Origin: Solanum dulcamara
Taxonomy: Eukaryota; Streptophyta; Magnoliopsida; Solanales; Solanaceae
NCBI RefSeq assembly: GCF_947179165.1
Contig: NC_077245.1
Span: 36,449,286-36,513,285 of the forward strand
Reading direction: 5' to 3'
DNA: 64,000 bases
Shown: piece by piece, positions 38,107 through 48,864 of the stretch
Layout of the letters: each line of letters begins with the position of its first letter
Numbering within the stretch: the first letter of the stretch is position 1
Notes under the pieces: generated by a model
The model's input: the letters and a program-made list of their open reading frames with translations, nothing else
Told to the model about the DNA's origin: nothing
Databases searched by the model: none
Position numbers and translations under genes: made by a program

Positions 38107-38685
38107 AAAAATTTATAAGTAAGATCCTATAAAATTGGATTGAGTCGAATGATGAATATCTTTAATTACACTACACTGATAATAAAGATATTGTCTTAAT
38201 AAATTATGTACGAGTCAAATAATAATTTTGAAAATACTTGATCATGATAAAGATTGAATGAGACTTATTGAATGTTTAATTAAATTTGATATATTTTTTT
38301 ATCAATTTAAGATTTACAAGCTATAAAATTGGATTGAATATAAAGTTTAATATATACTCCAATTACGCTAAATCGATAAAGATATTATTTTGATGAAACA
38401 AGTTCGATTCAAATAACAATTTAGAATGCACTTGATCAATATGAAGTTTCAATGAGACTTATGCATAGGAGTGATAAAATCAAACTCAACCCATCTAATC
38501 CGTTTAAGTTTTGGTGGTATTTTAAACCAGCCAACTCGTTTAATCCGCACATTTATTAGCTCAACTCATTTCAACCTGTTAAAAATTGGTTGATATATAA
38601 CCCAAATTGGTTCATGATAAATCTTATCAAATATTTATAATAAACTTATTTTTTTAATTTCATATATTATATATATACATGATAT

Positions 38686-39040
38686 GACAAGGTGCAGTTC
38701 ACCGAGGACATGACCTTAGATAGGAGGATGTGGAGGATTCAGCCTAAGATAGTGGGCTAGGTGGCTTATCTTTTCTCCATAGTAGTCGTAGTTTTGCTCA
38801 TTTGTTTATTAACATTTGATTTCTGCATTTGATTACTGCTTATATTTGTTGGTCCAATTTACTTTGGGTATCCTATTTATCTATAGTAGTTAATGCTCCT
38901 TTCTTTTCGGCCTTTCCTACCCTGACTTTCTCGCTCTTATTTCTCATATTTTTATATTATTTTCGATATGCTTGGCTCTACTGACCTATGTCTTGTTTTC
39001 CTTGTTTCTCCTCTCTTGTTCTTCTCTCTTAAGCCGAGGG
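38686..39040 (+). mobile_element. RTE-type LINE, 3' part, upstream of the insert
   Basis: Begins with CACCGAGGACATGACCTTAG and ATAGGAGGATGTGGAGGAT, the end of the reverse transcriptase reading frame in the RTE LINE common in Solanaceae. It runs through its 3' UTR to TTAAGCCGAGGGTC at 39040. The element continues at 39356 after a foreign insert. It is truncated at the 5' end, as usual for LINEs. Confidence 0.8.
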
Positions 39041-39355
39041 TCGGCGCGCCCTTTCTTCCCTTTTCATTCTGTTTGCTACACCCTCTCACTTGAGTTGCCA
39101 ACCCTTTTTTCAAGGAACTCTCTAGATCAAATTCTATTGAGTCTGACTCATAGTGATGATTTATCAAAGAATGACTCTGGTTATCAAATGATTGAACAAC
39201 CGGGAGCAATTTACTTACGATACTTAGTTGACATTCATAAAAAGCAGGGTTCCCCTACAAACGATTCGAGCTAAAATTGATTATTGCTCTTATACAGTTC
39301 GAACTATCTATGGAATATTGGGCATAAAAATTTGGATATTTCTAGACGAGGAATA
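39041..39355 (+). other. Filler DNA with plastid ycf2 and rps3 pieces (NUPT)
   Basis: A 315-bp insert in the LINE. 39041-39121 is unidentified. At about 39122-39245 the reading [20 protein letters not shown], then [20 protein letters not shown], matches plastid Ycf2. At about 39247-39356 the reading [20 protein letters not shown], then [18 protein letters not shown] and stop, matches the C-terminus of plastid ribosomal protein S3. Both lie on the plus strand and are joined directly, though the two genes are separated in plastid genomes. These are dead plastid fragments in nuclear DNA, identified from memory of the proteins. Confidence 0.82.
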
Positions 39356-39457
39356 GGAAACAGCCACCCTACCTTTCAAGGTGGGGGTTAGGTCTGCTTA
39401 CACTCTACCCTCCCCAGACCCCACATGATGGGACTATAATGGGCTTGTTGTTGTTGT
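39356..39457 (+). mobile_element. RTE-type LINE tail, downstream of the insert
   Basis: GGAAACAGCCACCCTACCTT, then TCAAGGTGGGGGTTAGGTCT, CTCTACCCTCCCCAGACCCC and finally (TTG)n at 39445-39457. This is the well-known 3' tail shared by Solanaceae LINEs and SINEs. With 38686-39040 it makes one LINE copy lacking only about four bases at the insertion point. Confidence 0.85.
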
Positions 39458-39850
39458 AGACAGAAAAAAAAATTATTAGGTACTAAAATATTTTAAAAGA
39501 AGAAATAAAATAATTAAACTTAGAAAAAAATAGGTCAGATTGGGTCTTGACCCGTTATGTAATTCATTACTTGACCCTTTTTGGTCCTACCATTTTGATC
39601 CAAGCAAATTTCGATTGGGTTGAATCTTGATCCGTTTATTATCTTGATCCATTATGATCCGTCCAAATTTAACCCAACCCACCCATTGTCACCCCTGCTC
39701 ATGAAGTTATGTTTAAGTTCGATAAAATTAGTAAATCAAAACTAACAAGATATAACCACTTATTTATTGAAATTAAATTTGAAATTTTCAAGTAGGCCTA
39801 TAAATTTGAATTGGGTCAAACAATTATTACCTCTAATTGCACTAGATTAG

Positions 39851-40520
39851 TATTAGAATTGCTACATTACATTTCAACTCGGGGTAAAAGTTAATTATTA
39901 ACTATGAAATTCATCACATTAATAAATTAATGGGTATATTATTTCGTTATGACAAATAATAATAGCTATTAAGATCACCATTACTACAATTTTGTAGTAC
40001 TCGAAGAAGAAATATTTATTTAGCTACAATATTTTATTTTAAATAATTCATATATGGCTAAAACGTTACTATTGCTACAACAAGTTCAACACATGAAAAA
40101 AATTAATAATTAAATATAAAATTTTACTTTAGCAAGAAACTCTATGGTTATATCATTTAAGTATTGCCACATTTTTTTATCTAAATTGAGGCAAAATAAT
40201 TTATTTGTTATAATATTTTATTTCAAATAATTTTTTGTGACAAAAATGTTACTGTTACTACAGTAAATTTCAATTCGGAGCAAAAAACTAATAGTTAGCT
40301 ACGAAATTTTATTATAGCAGAAAAAAGTGGTTAAATTATTTATCTATTGCCACAATTTTTATTACTTGGAGTAAAATATTTATTTAGCTACAATATTTTA
40401 TTTCAAATAGTTTATTGTGGCTAAAAGGTTATTATTGCTATAGTAACTGTTATAACGTGGAAAAAAATTATGATCAGCTACAAAATTTTATTGTATCAAT
40501 AAAGTTATAGCTATTTCCCC
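39851..40520 (+). repeat. Diverged ~181-bp tandem repeat
   Basis: Units are keyed by TAGCTACAATATTTTATTT at 40020 and 40383, with a variant near 40205, each followed by GGCTAAAA or GACAAAAA and GTTACTATTGCTA-like sequence, then ATTGCCACA. About 3.5 units are visible. The stretch ends near 40700 in TTTTGTTGTAACG, close to the inverted terminal CACTACAACAAAA of CACTA elements, so it could be the subterminal repeat region of one. That link is inference. Confidence 0.5.
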
Positions 40521-40700
40521 AATAGTTGTCACTATTACTAATAATTGTGGCAAAAATAAGAAATTATCTTTGTTAATTAGATTTTCGTGGCTAAGAATTT
40601 TTACGAATTTGTACATAGCTATCAAATTCAAATTTTTGTAGCTACTATGAGGTAATTGCTATGATGTTTACATTCATAGCTATAAATATATTTTGTTGTA

Positions 40701-41587
40701 ACGAATCGTAATTCTTTTAAATTATAATTTTACATAGTAAATATATATGACATGTTTTTCTTCTTATATAATTTTTTCATAAAGAAAAAATAGACTTAGG
40801 TTGTAATTACTAAACTAGTCTTACATTGTCTATTTAGCCTTATTAACACTATTAAGGATCGTTATTTAAAGGTTGAAAAAAATATTACATGAGCAAAAGA
40901 CTTGTTAAAGCAAAAATATCCACCATCGATTCGTAGTAATTAGAGAATGTAGCCACGTGTTAGCCCCATTTATGGTTCTCGAACAATGTAAGGTGATTTC
41001 TGATTATTTTGATAGGCCGGTGGAGATGAGAGGGGTCTACACAGTAAATCAAATTGACAGAACAGACCAAATTTGTGATGCTTTAACTGTTACAGATCCA
41101 TATGTTGTGCTGATTACAAGCAGACAATGTGGTGGCCTTTGTATTCTGATGTTATATTCTAACCACCCAAAATAGCAAGGCAACTTTTTCTTACCTCTTT
41201 CCTTTACTATGCAAAAAAAAAAAAAAGAGGGCCATACTCGCAAATTATATATATTAATTGCTCACTCAAAACTTAATGAAGATAGGTCAATCTTGAAAAT
41301 TATAAGAGGAACGACCTACTGTATTAACCACATGACAACATATTTATTTTACTTTGGAGTCAAATGTACAACATGTATATGATCATAGTATCACCTAACA
41401 TGCCAACTACTACAGATAAAAAACAAAAATCCTTGTTAAGCAAGAGTATTACTCAATATTTTAGTACGCCAATAAATGCTTTGCCTACAGATCTTTACCA
41501 AACTATGATAATTGTGTCTTGCACGATCAGCAACATCATTAGTTTTCCTCTCTCTATCAACCCTGTCTTCAATTTTAAGGGAAAAAA
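40701..41587. other. Intergenic, with one unrecognised coding-like ORF
   Basis: At 40957-41175 (+) a 72-residue open frame reads with natural-looking composition (PVEMRGVYTVNQIDRTDQIC and then ALTVTDPYVVLITSRQCGG). I cannot assign it to a family and see no promoter. It may be a gene fragment. The rest holds nothing recognisable, apart from a poly-A run at 41213-41225. Confidence 0.35.
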
Positions 41588-42375
41588 TAGTACTTCCTCC
41601 ATTTTATTTTACGTGTGACCGATTAATTTGACACGATATTTAATAAGATAAGACTTTTAATATTTATAATCTAAAATAATTTTTATGTGACCTTAAATTA
41701 TTTAATTAAGTATAAAGGGGAGATTTTCATGTTAATAAGATAATATTCTTTTTGGGACGAATTCAGGGCAGGCTCAATGCAAACAAAAATAAGGCAGATG
41801 TCTTAGTCCCCCAATTTTAAGGGGCCTCAAATTTTTATCAAGAACAAATTATGTGTATATTTTTATAGATAAAAACTAATTATTTATGTTAATAAATATA
41901 TTATATATTATTTTATTTTCCTCAACCCTATTCAAATGGAAGAAATCAAGAAAACGTTGTTTTACCTTCTTACATTTTTTTAACTCCTTTTGTACTTTCT
42001 TTCTTCAAATCTTTGATAAGTCAGAGTAAGTAGCCAAAAAGTGTTGAACAACAAACACATTAAAGAGGGTATACAAAGTTTTCAACTTCTTGAATCATAT
42101 TTTATGGTTCTAACACTTATCATTATTTAAAATTTGTCAACTTATTACTTATAGAATTATGTTAAGAATTCATATAATAATTGCCTCAGTAAAAGAATGT
42201 TTTTCAACGTTGAATTGATAAAAGTAGAAAAATAATTTTAAATAAATAAATATAAAATTGAATTATTTAGATTTTAAGCCTCTAATTAAAATTTTGCTTT
42301 AGGCCTCACATTACATTGAGCCGTCCTGGACGAACTAAAAAGATAGGATGCCACGTAAGCACAGAGGGAGTAGTA
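41588..42375. mobile_element. MITE with CTCCCTCC-type ends, carrying a nested MITE
   Basis: The left end TACTTCCTCCATTTTATTTT and the right end, read inverted as TACTCCCTCTGTGCTTACGT, are the ends of a MITE group common in Solanaceae. The element is interrupted at 41764-42328. Its right end lies about 320 bp before the GXM start codon, so it forms the distal part of that promoter region. Confidence 0.6.
41764..42328. mobile_element. hAT-type MITE nested in the outer MITE
   Basis: 565 bp. The inverted ends are CAGGGCAGGCTCAATG (left) and CAGGACGGCTCAATG (right, inverted). It is flanked by GACGAATT (41756-41763) and GACGAACT (42329-42336), an 8-bp target duplication with one mismatch, which is the hAT signature. 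No coding capacity is seen. Confidence 0.8.
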
Positions 42376-42593
42376 TTCTTTTTTTTATTTTTAAAGAAAA
42401 AAACGAAAACTCCAGTCCATGCACAATTATTGCTACTACAAGTTTTTCTTTAAAAAATATGTAAATTTTTAAAAAAATATTCTATACAGTACTCTTACTG
42501 TTTTCTTTGAAAATAATTTGTTAGAAAAATTAATGATTTGTCATTTCTTTTAGAGCTCTCCTGACTTCTCTATTCTTAAATATTTCATACTAG

Positions 42594-42602
42594 TTTATAT
42601 AG
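42594..42602 (+). promoter_or_regulatory. Probable TATA box of the GXM gene
   Basis: TTTATATAG lies 92 bp before the ATG. With the usual 25-35 bp spacing this puts the transcription start near 42630 and gives a 5' UTR of about 65 bases. Confidence 0.6.
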
Positions 42603-42693
42603 CACTTGCCAAAAATCTTGGAAATCCCCAAACCCATTATTTTCTGTTTTCCAAATTAAAATTCTCATCCTGGATTCTTCTCCCAAAGAAAGG

Positions 42694-43605
42694 ATGAGAT
42701 CGAAAAGCCAAAGCCCCATCAATGTTAAATTCATTCTGATTGTTTTTTTCTTAGTTTTTCTACTGTTTTTGATACTTAGATCAACTTTTTCACCTTCTCC
42801 TGATCAGCAAAATCAATCTCTTGATCACTCATCAGCCGTTTCAAACTCATCATCAGAAGATCAAGAAACTGATGAAGATAATCCCTCTTCATCTTCATCC
42901 TCAGTAGCTTGTTCATCACACACTTGCAACAAGATATCCCCATCACTAGCAAATGCTTTAGTCCACTATGCAACTTCAAATGTGACCCCACAACAAACAC
43001 TCAAAGAAATCTCAGTTTCCTTAAGAGTTCTTGAAAAGAAATCTCCTTGCAATTTCTTGGTCTTTGGATTAGGCCATGACAGTTTAATGTGGACAGCTCT
43101 CAACCATGGTGGAAGAACAGTTTTTCTTGAAGAAGACAAGTTATGGATAGAGCAAATACAGAGCCAATTACCAAGTTTGGAATCTTACCGTGTTATATAT
43201 GACACAAGAATAACTCAGGCTGATGAACTCATGGAAATTGCAATGAATAATGAAGATTGCAAGCAAGTAACAGATCCAAGATTCTCAAAATGCCAGCTTG
43301 CTTTAAAGGGATTGCCTCAACAAGTATTGGAGATTGATTGGGATTTAATAATGGTGGATGCACCAACTGGTTGGCATGATGGAGCACCAGGAAGGATGAG
43401 CGCAATTTACACTGCTGGATTGATTGCTAGAAACAAACAAGATGGAGAAACTGATGTGTTTGTTCATGATGTTGATAGAGTTGTGGAAGATCAATTTTCA
43501 AAGGTTTTTCTTTGTGAAGGCTATTTAGTAGAACAGGAAGGGAGGATTAGGCACTTCAATATTCCTAGCCATAGGACACGTCTCGGTAGACCTTTTTGTC
43601 CTTAA
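42694..43605 (+). CDS. Glucuronoxylan 4-O-methyltransferase (DUF579, GXM type)
   Basis: A complete single-exon frame of 303 residues, the only intact gene seen. Residues 11-29 are one hydrophobic segment after a short basic N-terminus, which gives a type II Golgi membrane protein. Residues 31-75 are a Ser/Asp-rich stem. The catalytic domain (about 80-303) has FGLGHDS at 124-130, the glycine-rich loop of SAM-dependent methyltransferases, LEED at 145-148, VDAPTG at 221-226 and HDVDR at 258-262. Known GXM enzymes transfer a methyl group from SAM to O-4 of glucuronic acid side chains on xylan in secondary walls. Length and the RSKSQS start match Arabidopsis GXM proteins (about 290 residues). The related IRX15 group is the alternative; the N-terminus and overall motif set fit GXM better. 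Start: first ATG after the TATA box, and the only one that keeps the membrane anchor. Confidence 0.9.
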   Translation: MRSKSQSPINVKFILIVFFLVFLLFLILRSTFSPSPDQQNQSLDHSSAVSNSSSEDQETDEDNPSSSSSSVACSSHTCNKISPSLANALVHYATSNVTPQQTLKEISVSLRVLEKKSPCNFLVFGLGHDSLMWTALNHGGRTVFLEEDKLWIEQIQSQLPSLESYRVIYDTRITQADELMEIAMNNEDCKQVTDPRFSKCQLALKGLPQQVLEIDWDLIMVDAPTGWHDGAPGRMSAIYTAGLIARNKQDGETDVFVHDVDRVVEDQFSKVFLCEGYLVEQEGRIRHFNIPSHRTRLGRPFCP

Positions 43606-44208
43606 ACAACTTTTTCCAACTTTAATATTTCTCGTAACTAAAATAATTTTTATTCTCTTGTTGCTTTCAACAAGTATTTTCATTCTCCATCTTGTTTGAT
43701 CTACCTACGGATGTACATTTAGGAATATGTTCATTGCTACTCTTATTTTCTTTCTTTGATATAATAAGAATATTGGGATTGATTTGATGATGAAAGTTTA
43801 ATTTTATTACTGGGTTCAATATTTATCTAGGACATTTCTCTAAGCATTTCTTATAGACACAGGTAAAAGGGCCAAAAATGCATCTGACTATCCGGATTAT
43901 GTCAACTTCATCCCCGGTTACGTTTATGACTCAAAAATGATCTTGTTGATACGATTTTGGCTTAAAAATATTATAAAAATAGCCAAATAACTCAATATAT
44001 CCTCAACCTAGTCAATTAACAGTTAAAAATATTTTTCTCACAAATAGTTCGGAATATTTTTTGTTCTTTTCCCTCTTAAATATGAATGCGCTAAGAAGAA
44101 AACAAAGCCTATGCAAAAGATTATTAATTTTAACAAAATATTAAATTTATAAATTTAAGGTTAAGAATCTTAAAATAAGAGATATTTCAAAAACCTCTCC
44201 TTAGGTTT
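43606..44208. other. GXM 3' flank, AT-rich
   Basis: Contains the 3' UTR of the GXM gene. AATAAT-type poly(A) signal candidates lie at 43641 and 43758. No other feature is seen before the Copia LTR. Confidence 0.5.
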
Positions 44209-44771
44209 TGTTGGGGGAGGAAGTACTACAACTAAAGTTTGATATGATAATAAATAATGAAAATAAATTGAACACGAGAATTTTACGTAAAAAACCCTCA
44301 AACAGATAGAGGAGAAAAACCACGGGGTAAAAGGATCTTACTTTGATAATATTAGAGTACACTGCTCTCAAATACAAGGAGAAAACAACAATTAACACTT
44401 CTCTCTCGTAAAAGGAACAACTCAATTAAGAGGACACTCAATACTATAATATTTATCTTTGTGTATAACACTCTTTATGTTCTTACTCTTTTGAATTGTA
44501 TTTTGTGGGATAATCTAAATGAGGGCAAGAGTCCCTTTATTTATAGGAAACTAGAAACGTGTAAAATCCGCGTATTGCATCTCCCTTTTTGACTACGCGT
44601 TCAAAATGCATTTTGTTCCCTTTTTGACTACGCGTTCAAAACACATTTTGTTCCCTTTTATAGTATTTGACTATCTTGCTCCCACTTGAAGATTTAATTG
44701 AGAATCAATTAAGTCTTCACACCATTCTTTCTATCCAATTATTGCAATATTACGTTTCTGCTAGGCCAACA
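44209..44771 (-). repeat. 3' LTR of a Copia element
   Basis: On the minus strand it runs from TGTTGGCCTAGC (44771) to CCTCCCCCAACA (44209), giving TG...CA ends and a length of 563 bp. It matches 48865-49290 closely over its inner part. A short direct repeat, CCCTTTTTGACTACGCGTTC, occurs twice near 44580-44640. No clear polypurine tract precedes it, so the 44771 end is less certain. Confidence 0.75.
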
Positions 44772-47700
44772 GAAGATCGACACCATATAAACTTATTACT
44801 GTTGATCATCTTCGTAAACATATCTGCTAGGTTGTCATTAGTGTAAATTTTTTGAATAACCACACTGCCTTCTTCCACATTCTCACAAACAAAGTGATAC
44901 TGAACTCATACGTGCTTTGTCCTTGGATGAAATGCCGGATTCTTTGCAAGATGCAAAGTGCTTTGACTGTCACAAAATAGAGCAACCTTCTCTTTTTTGT
45001 GCCCGAGCTCCTCAAGTAACATCTGCATCCATATTGCCTCTTTGCTAGTTTGTGTAGCTGCTACATATTCTGCTTCCTTCGTAGATGTAGGCACGATAGA
45101 TTGCAGTTTTGAAACCCAGCTTACAGCTCCTCCAGCAAGAGTAAACACGTAACCTGTGGTGGGCTTGCTTTTATCAAGATCACCTGCATAATCTGAAACA
45201 ACATAACCTTTAACAGTAAAATTTTATCCTCCATAACACATTGCAATATCTGAGGTACCCTTGACATATCTCATGATCCTCTTAACAGTGTTCCAATGCT
45301 CTCTACCAAGATTAGCCATGTATCGACTAACCACTCCCACTACTTGTGCAACGTCAGTTCTTGTACATACTATGACGAACATTAAACTTATTACTGCTGA
45401 TGCATACGGTACTCGAGACATCTCCTTCCTCTCTATTTCATTGCTAGGACTCATACTTGAGGATAACTTGAAATTAATAGAAAGTGGGGTAGAAATTGAC
45501 TTACAGTCTTGCATCTTGAAGCATCGTAAGATTTTCTTTAAGTAGTTATTTTGAGAAAGCCAAATCTTCCTATTATTTTTGTCTCGGTGAATTTGTATCC
45601 CTAGAATCATGTTTGCTGTCCCAAGTCCTTTATTTCAAACTCCCTAGCCAACTGTGCCTTTAAATTTGTGAGACTATCTTTGTTGAGGCCTGCTACCAAC
45701 ATGTTATCAACATACAACAGCAAAATAACAAAATCGTCATCACCAAATCTCTTGTAATAAACATAAGAATTTGAATTATGTCTGTTGTATCCAAAGCTTA
45801 TAATAAAGAAATCAAATCTCTTATACCAACACCTCAGCGCCTATTTAAGACCGTATAGAGATTTGTTCAACCTGCAAACTAAGTTCTCTTTTCCCCGTTC
45901 TTTAAAACCTTTTTGTTGGAGCATGTAAATTTCTTCTTCAAGCTCTCCATGAAGAAATGCAGTTTTGACATCTAACTACTCTATGTACAAGTCAAATATA
46001 GCACACATCGCTAGGACCACTCGAATTGTTGTAAGTCGAACTATCGGAGAAAATATATCATTAAAGTCTATACCTTCTTTCTAAGCGAGTTCTTTCACTA
46101 CCAATCTTGTACGATACTTCTCCACTTGATGATTACCATTGCGTTTGATCTTGTAGACCCATTTATTTCTAATGGCCTTCCTTCCTTGTGGAAATTGAAC
46201 AAGATCCTCTATTTTATTTTTATGAAGAGCTTCAATTTCTTCTCATATTGCTGTCATCCATAGAGATGATTCTTGGCCTTTCATAGCCTCGTGAAAAGTT
46301 AAAGGATCTCCATTCTCTGTTAATAGATAGTATGCAATATTGCCCTCCGTAGAATAATCTGAGTGCCAAGCTGGTTCTTTTCTCTCCCTTGTTGACCGTC
46401 GAATTTGTAGAGTTTTAATCTTAGCTTGCTCTTGTTCTTCGTGCTCTGGTGCTACCTCAAAAGAAACTGAAACTTCTTCTATTTCTTCAACTTCAACTGT
46501 AGTAGTCTCTGATTTTTCTTTTGAAGTGCTACTTTCTTTTGCTTGTATGTTATTTTCAACAAACACAACATCTTTGCTGAGTACCACCTTGCGGGCAGTG
46601 GGATCCCACAAGCGATACCCTTTGACTCCATCAGCATATCCTAAGAAAATACATTTCCTGGATTTCTGATCCAACTTTAATTTTTCTTATGTGTTGTACA
46701 TAACATAAGTAGGACTTTCGAATATATGTAAGAGAGAATAATCAGCTGGTTTTCCTGTCCACATCTCCATTGGCATTTTCAAATCAATTGCAGTTGATGG
46801 TGACCAATTGATCACATAATAGACAGTTTTGACTGCTTCTGCCTAGAATGATTTTTCTAATCCTATAGTTGCCAACATAACTCTTGTCTGTTCCAATAAG
46901 GTTTTATTCATCCGCTCTGCTACTCCATTTTGTTGTGGAATATATGCCACCATGAACTGTCTTTTAATACCATCTTATTTACAGAAGTTATCAAATTCAT
47001 CACCAGTGTATTCTCCTCCATTATCTATCCTCAAGCACTCGATCTTTTTCTCAGATTCAAGTTCCACCCGCGCTTTGAACTCTTTTAAAATTGGAAAAAC
47101 ATTTTTCTTTCTCTTGATTGGATACACCCAACTTCTCTTGGAGTAATTGTCGATAAATGACATAAAATATTTCGCTCATCCTAGGGACTCCACCGGTGCT
47201 TGCTAGACATCAAAATGGACTAGATATAATATTTCCTTGCTTTTAATAGAGGAACTGCTAAACTTCAGTCTATTTTGCTTACTGGTAACACAATGCTTAC
47301 AAAAGGACAGTGAAACCTTTTTGAGCCTTGAAAGAAGCTTTTGCTCAGCAAGAATCTTCAAACCTCGTTTTAACATATAGCCAAGTTTATGATGCCATAT
47401 CATCATTGATTTTTCAAATAAACTTACTGACGCGGTTGATACTTCTTCTTCTTGGTGTGTTCCACTTTTAAGCACATATAGATTCGCAACAAGTTTTTCT
47501 GCTTTCATTACTACAAGCGCTCCTTTTGATATTTTCATGACTTCACCATGAGTCTTATATGAACATCCATTATAATATAATTGTCCCAAAGATAATAGAT
47601 TCTTCCTCAAGTCTTTTACATGTCATACCTCTTGGATGGTGCGTACCGTGCCATCATCCATCTTTATTTTGATGGATCCAATACCAATAATATCCAAAGC

Positions 47701-48660
47701 ATGATTGTCTCCCATGAACACATACCTTTATGAGATAGGATTATATTGATGGAACCATTCTCTCCGAGAAGTCATATGCTATGTTGCTCCTGTGTCCATG
47801 ATTCAGACATCAGTTAAATATTTTCTGTCTTAATTATTTAATATTGCTTCACTATATAAAATATCGCCATCATTCGAGGTACTTGCAACATTCCCTTGAG
47901 CATTTGATGACTCAGGGTGTTCACTTTTCTTCTTCAACCGACAATCTTTCATGAAGTGCCCTTTCTTGTCACAGTTATAATACTTGATATTCTTCTTACT
48001 TCTTGATTGAGATCTACCATGATTGTGACTCCCACTAGGGCCACGTTCCATTGGTCTTCCTCTCACCATCATCAAAGCTTCAGCTTGCTGCGAACCTGCT
48101 TGTCTATCTTCCTTATTTTTGCACTAATTTTCTTCTTCTAAGACAACAACTGCAATTTAATCAAAAACTAGACTATCCATATTATTTGTCAGGTTGATGA
48201 TGAGTTGATCATACGAGTCAGACAGACTTTGAAGTAGAAGCGCCGCACGTTCAGTCCCCTTTATTTTGCAACCATTATTGTAAGTTGCGAAAATAGAGTT
48301 TTTAAAGTATTGATGTGTTCAATAATCGACATGGACTCTGCCATTCTAAGAGTATATAATCTTATTTTTAAGAAGAGTTTATTATACAAAGACTTGGCCT
48401 CATACAATTCCGTAAGAGTATCTCATATTTCCTTCGCCGTCTGTTTTTCATTCACACTAGACAATACTTGATCAGCTAGTGCCAAATGTAGATCAACAAC
48501 TGCATTACTGTCTATGTCATTCCACTTACTGTCATCAATAAGTCTGTGCGCCTGCCTTCAATTGCAGCTAAGTAATTGTCTTTTCTCAATATCGCTCTTA
48601 TTTTTATTTTTCACAATGAGAAATTAGTCCCACTGAATTTTTCAATGTCAAACTTTGTTG
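44772..48660 (-). pseudogene. Tnt1-like Copia gag-pol pseudogene
   Basis: Minus strand, domains in order. Gag lies at about 48660-47830, with a zinc knuckle reading YYNCDKKGHFMKDC (first Cys replaced by Tyr). The pre-integrase domain is at 47203-47610 (WHHKLGY, second His of the HHCC finger replaced by Tyr). The integrase core is at 46975-47163 (SFIDNYSKRSWVY, LRIDNGGEYTGDEF). The integrase tail is at 46243-46674 (CIFLGYADGVKGYRLWDP). Reverse transcriptase is at about 46240-45220, with the catalytic box YVDN instead of YVDD (45703-45714). RNase H is at 45148-44840 (STKEAEYVAA, LHLAKNP), followed by a TGA. Frame breaks are frequent. The gene order (integrase before reverse transcriptase) defines Copia. 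Confidence 0.88.
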
Positions 48661-48849
48661 TACTCGATATTGTTATTTGCTTCACACCCTTCTAGATTGT
48701 TTCTTAATATTTTTGTGAATAATCATGAAAAATTTTACCTTCATCGAAATTTACTATTCACGTGAATAGTATTTTTCACTGAATTTTACTATTCACAAAA
48801 AATTACTATTCATAAATAGTACTTCGTATAAAATAGACAGAATAATCGA

Positions 48850-48864
48850 GGGCTCTGATACAAC
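48850..48864 (-). other. Copia primer binding site
   Basis: On the minus strand GTTGTATCAGAGCCC lies directly beside the 5' LTR. It matches TGGTATCAGAGC (initiator-Met tRNA) with one change. Confidence 0.8.

Larger units (their letters stand above)
38466..39697. mobile_element. hAT-like non-autonomous element containing a LINE
   Basis: The left end TAGGAGTGATAAAATC and the right end, read inverted as CAGGGGTGACAATGGGT, form degenerate hAT-type inverted ends. They are flanked by CTTATGCA (38458-38465) and CTCATGAA (39698-39705), a possible 8-bp target duplication with 6 of 8 matching. Removing 38466-39697 restores continuity of the tandem repeat around it. No transposase is present. Confidence 0.55.
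38107..39850. repeat. Diverged ~194-bp tandem repeat, split by an insertion
   Basis: Units start near 38107 and 38301, keyed by TATAAAATTGGATTGA at 38128 and 38322 and by GAGACTTAT near their ends. A more diverged partial unit is keyed by CCTATAAATTTGAATTGGGT near 39790 and AATTGCACTAGATTAGTA. The second unit is interrupted between 38465 and 39706 by a hAT-like element. Confidence 0.6.

Noticed and set aside
38972..39274. 100-residue plus-strand open frame
   Set aside because: It is a chance fusion of LINE 3' UTR, filler DNA and a ycf2 fragment; reported as plastid filler, not as a gene.
42776..43000. Minus-strand open frame inside the GXM coding region
   Set aside because: It is the antisense shadow of the GXM gene, with no homology of its own.
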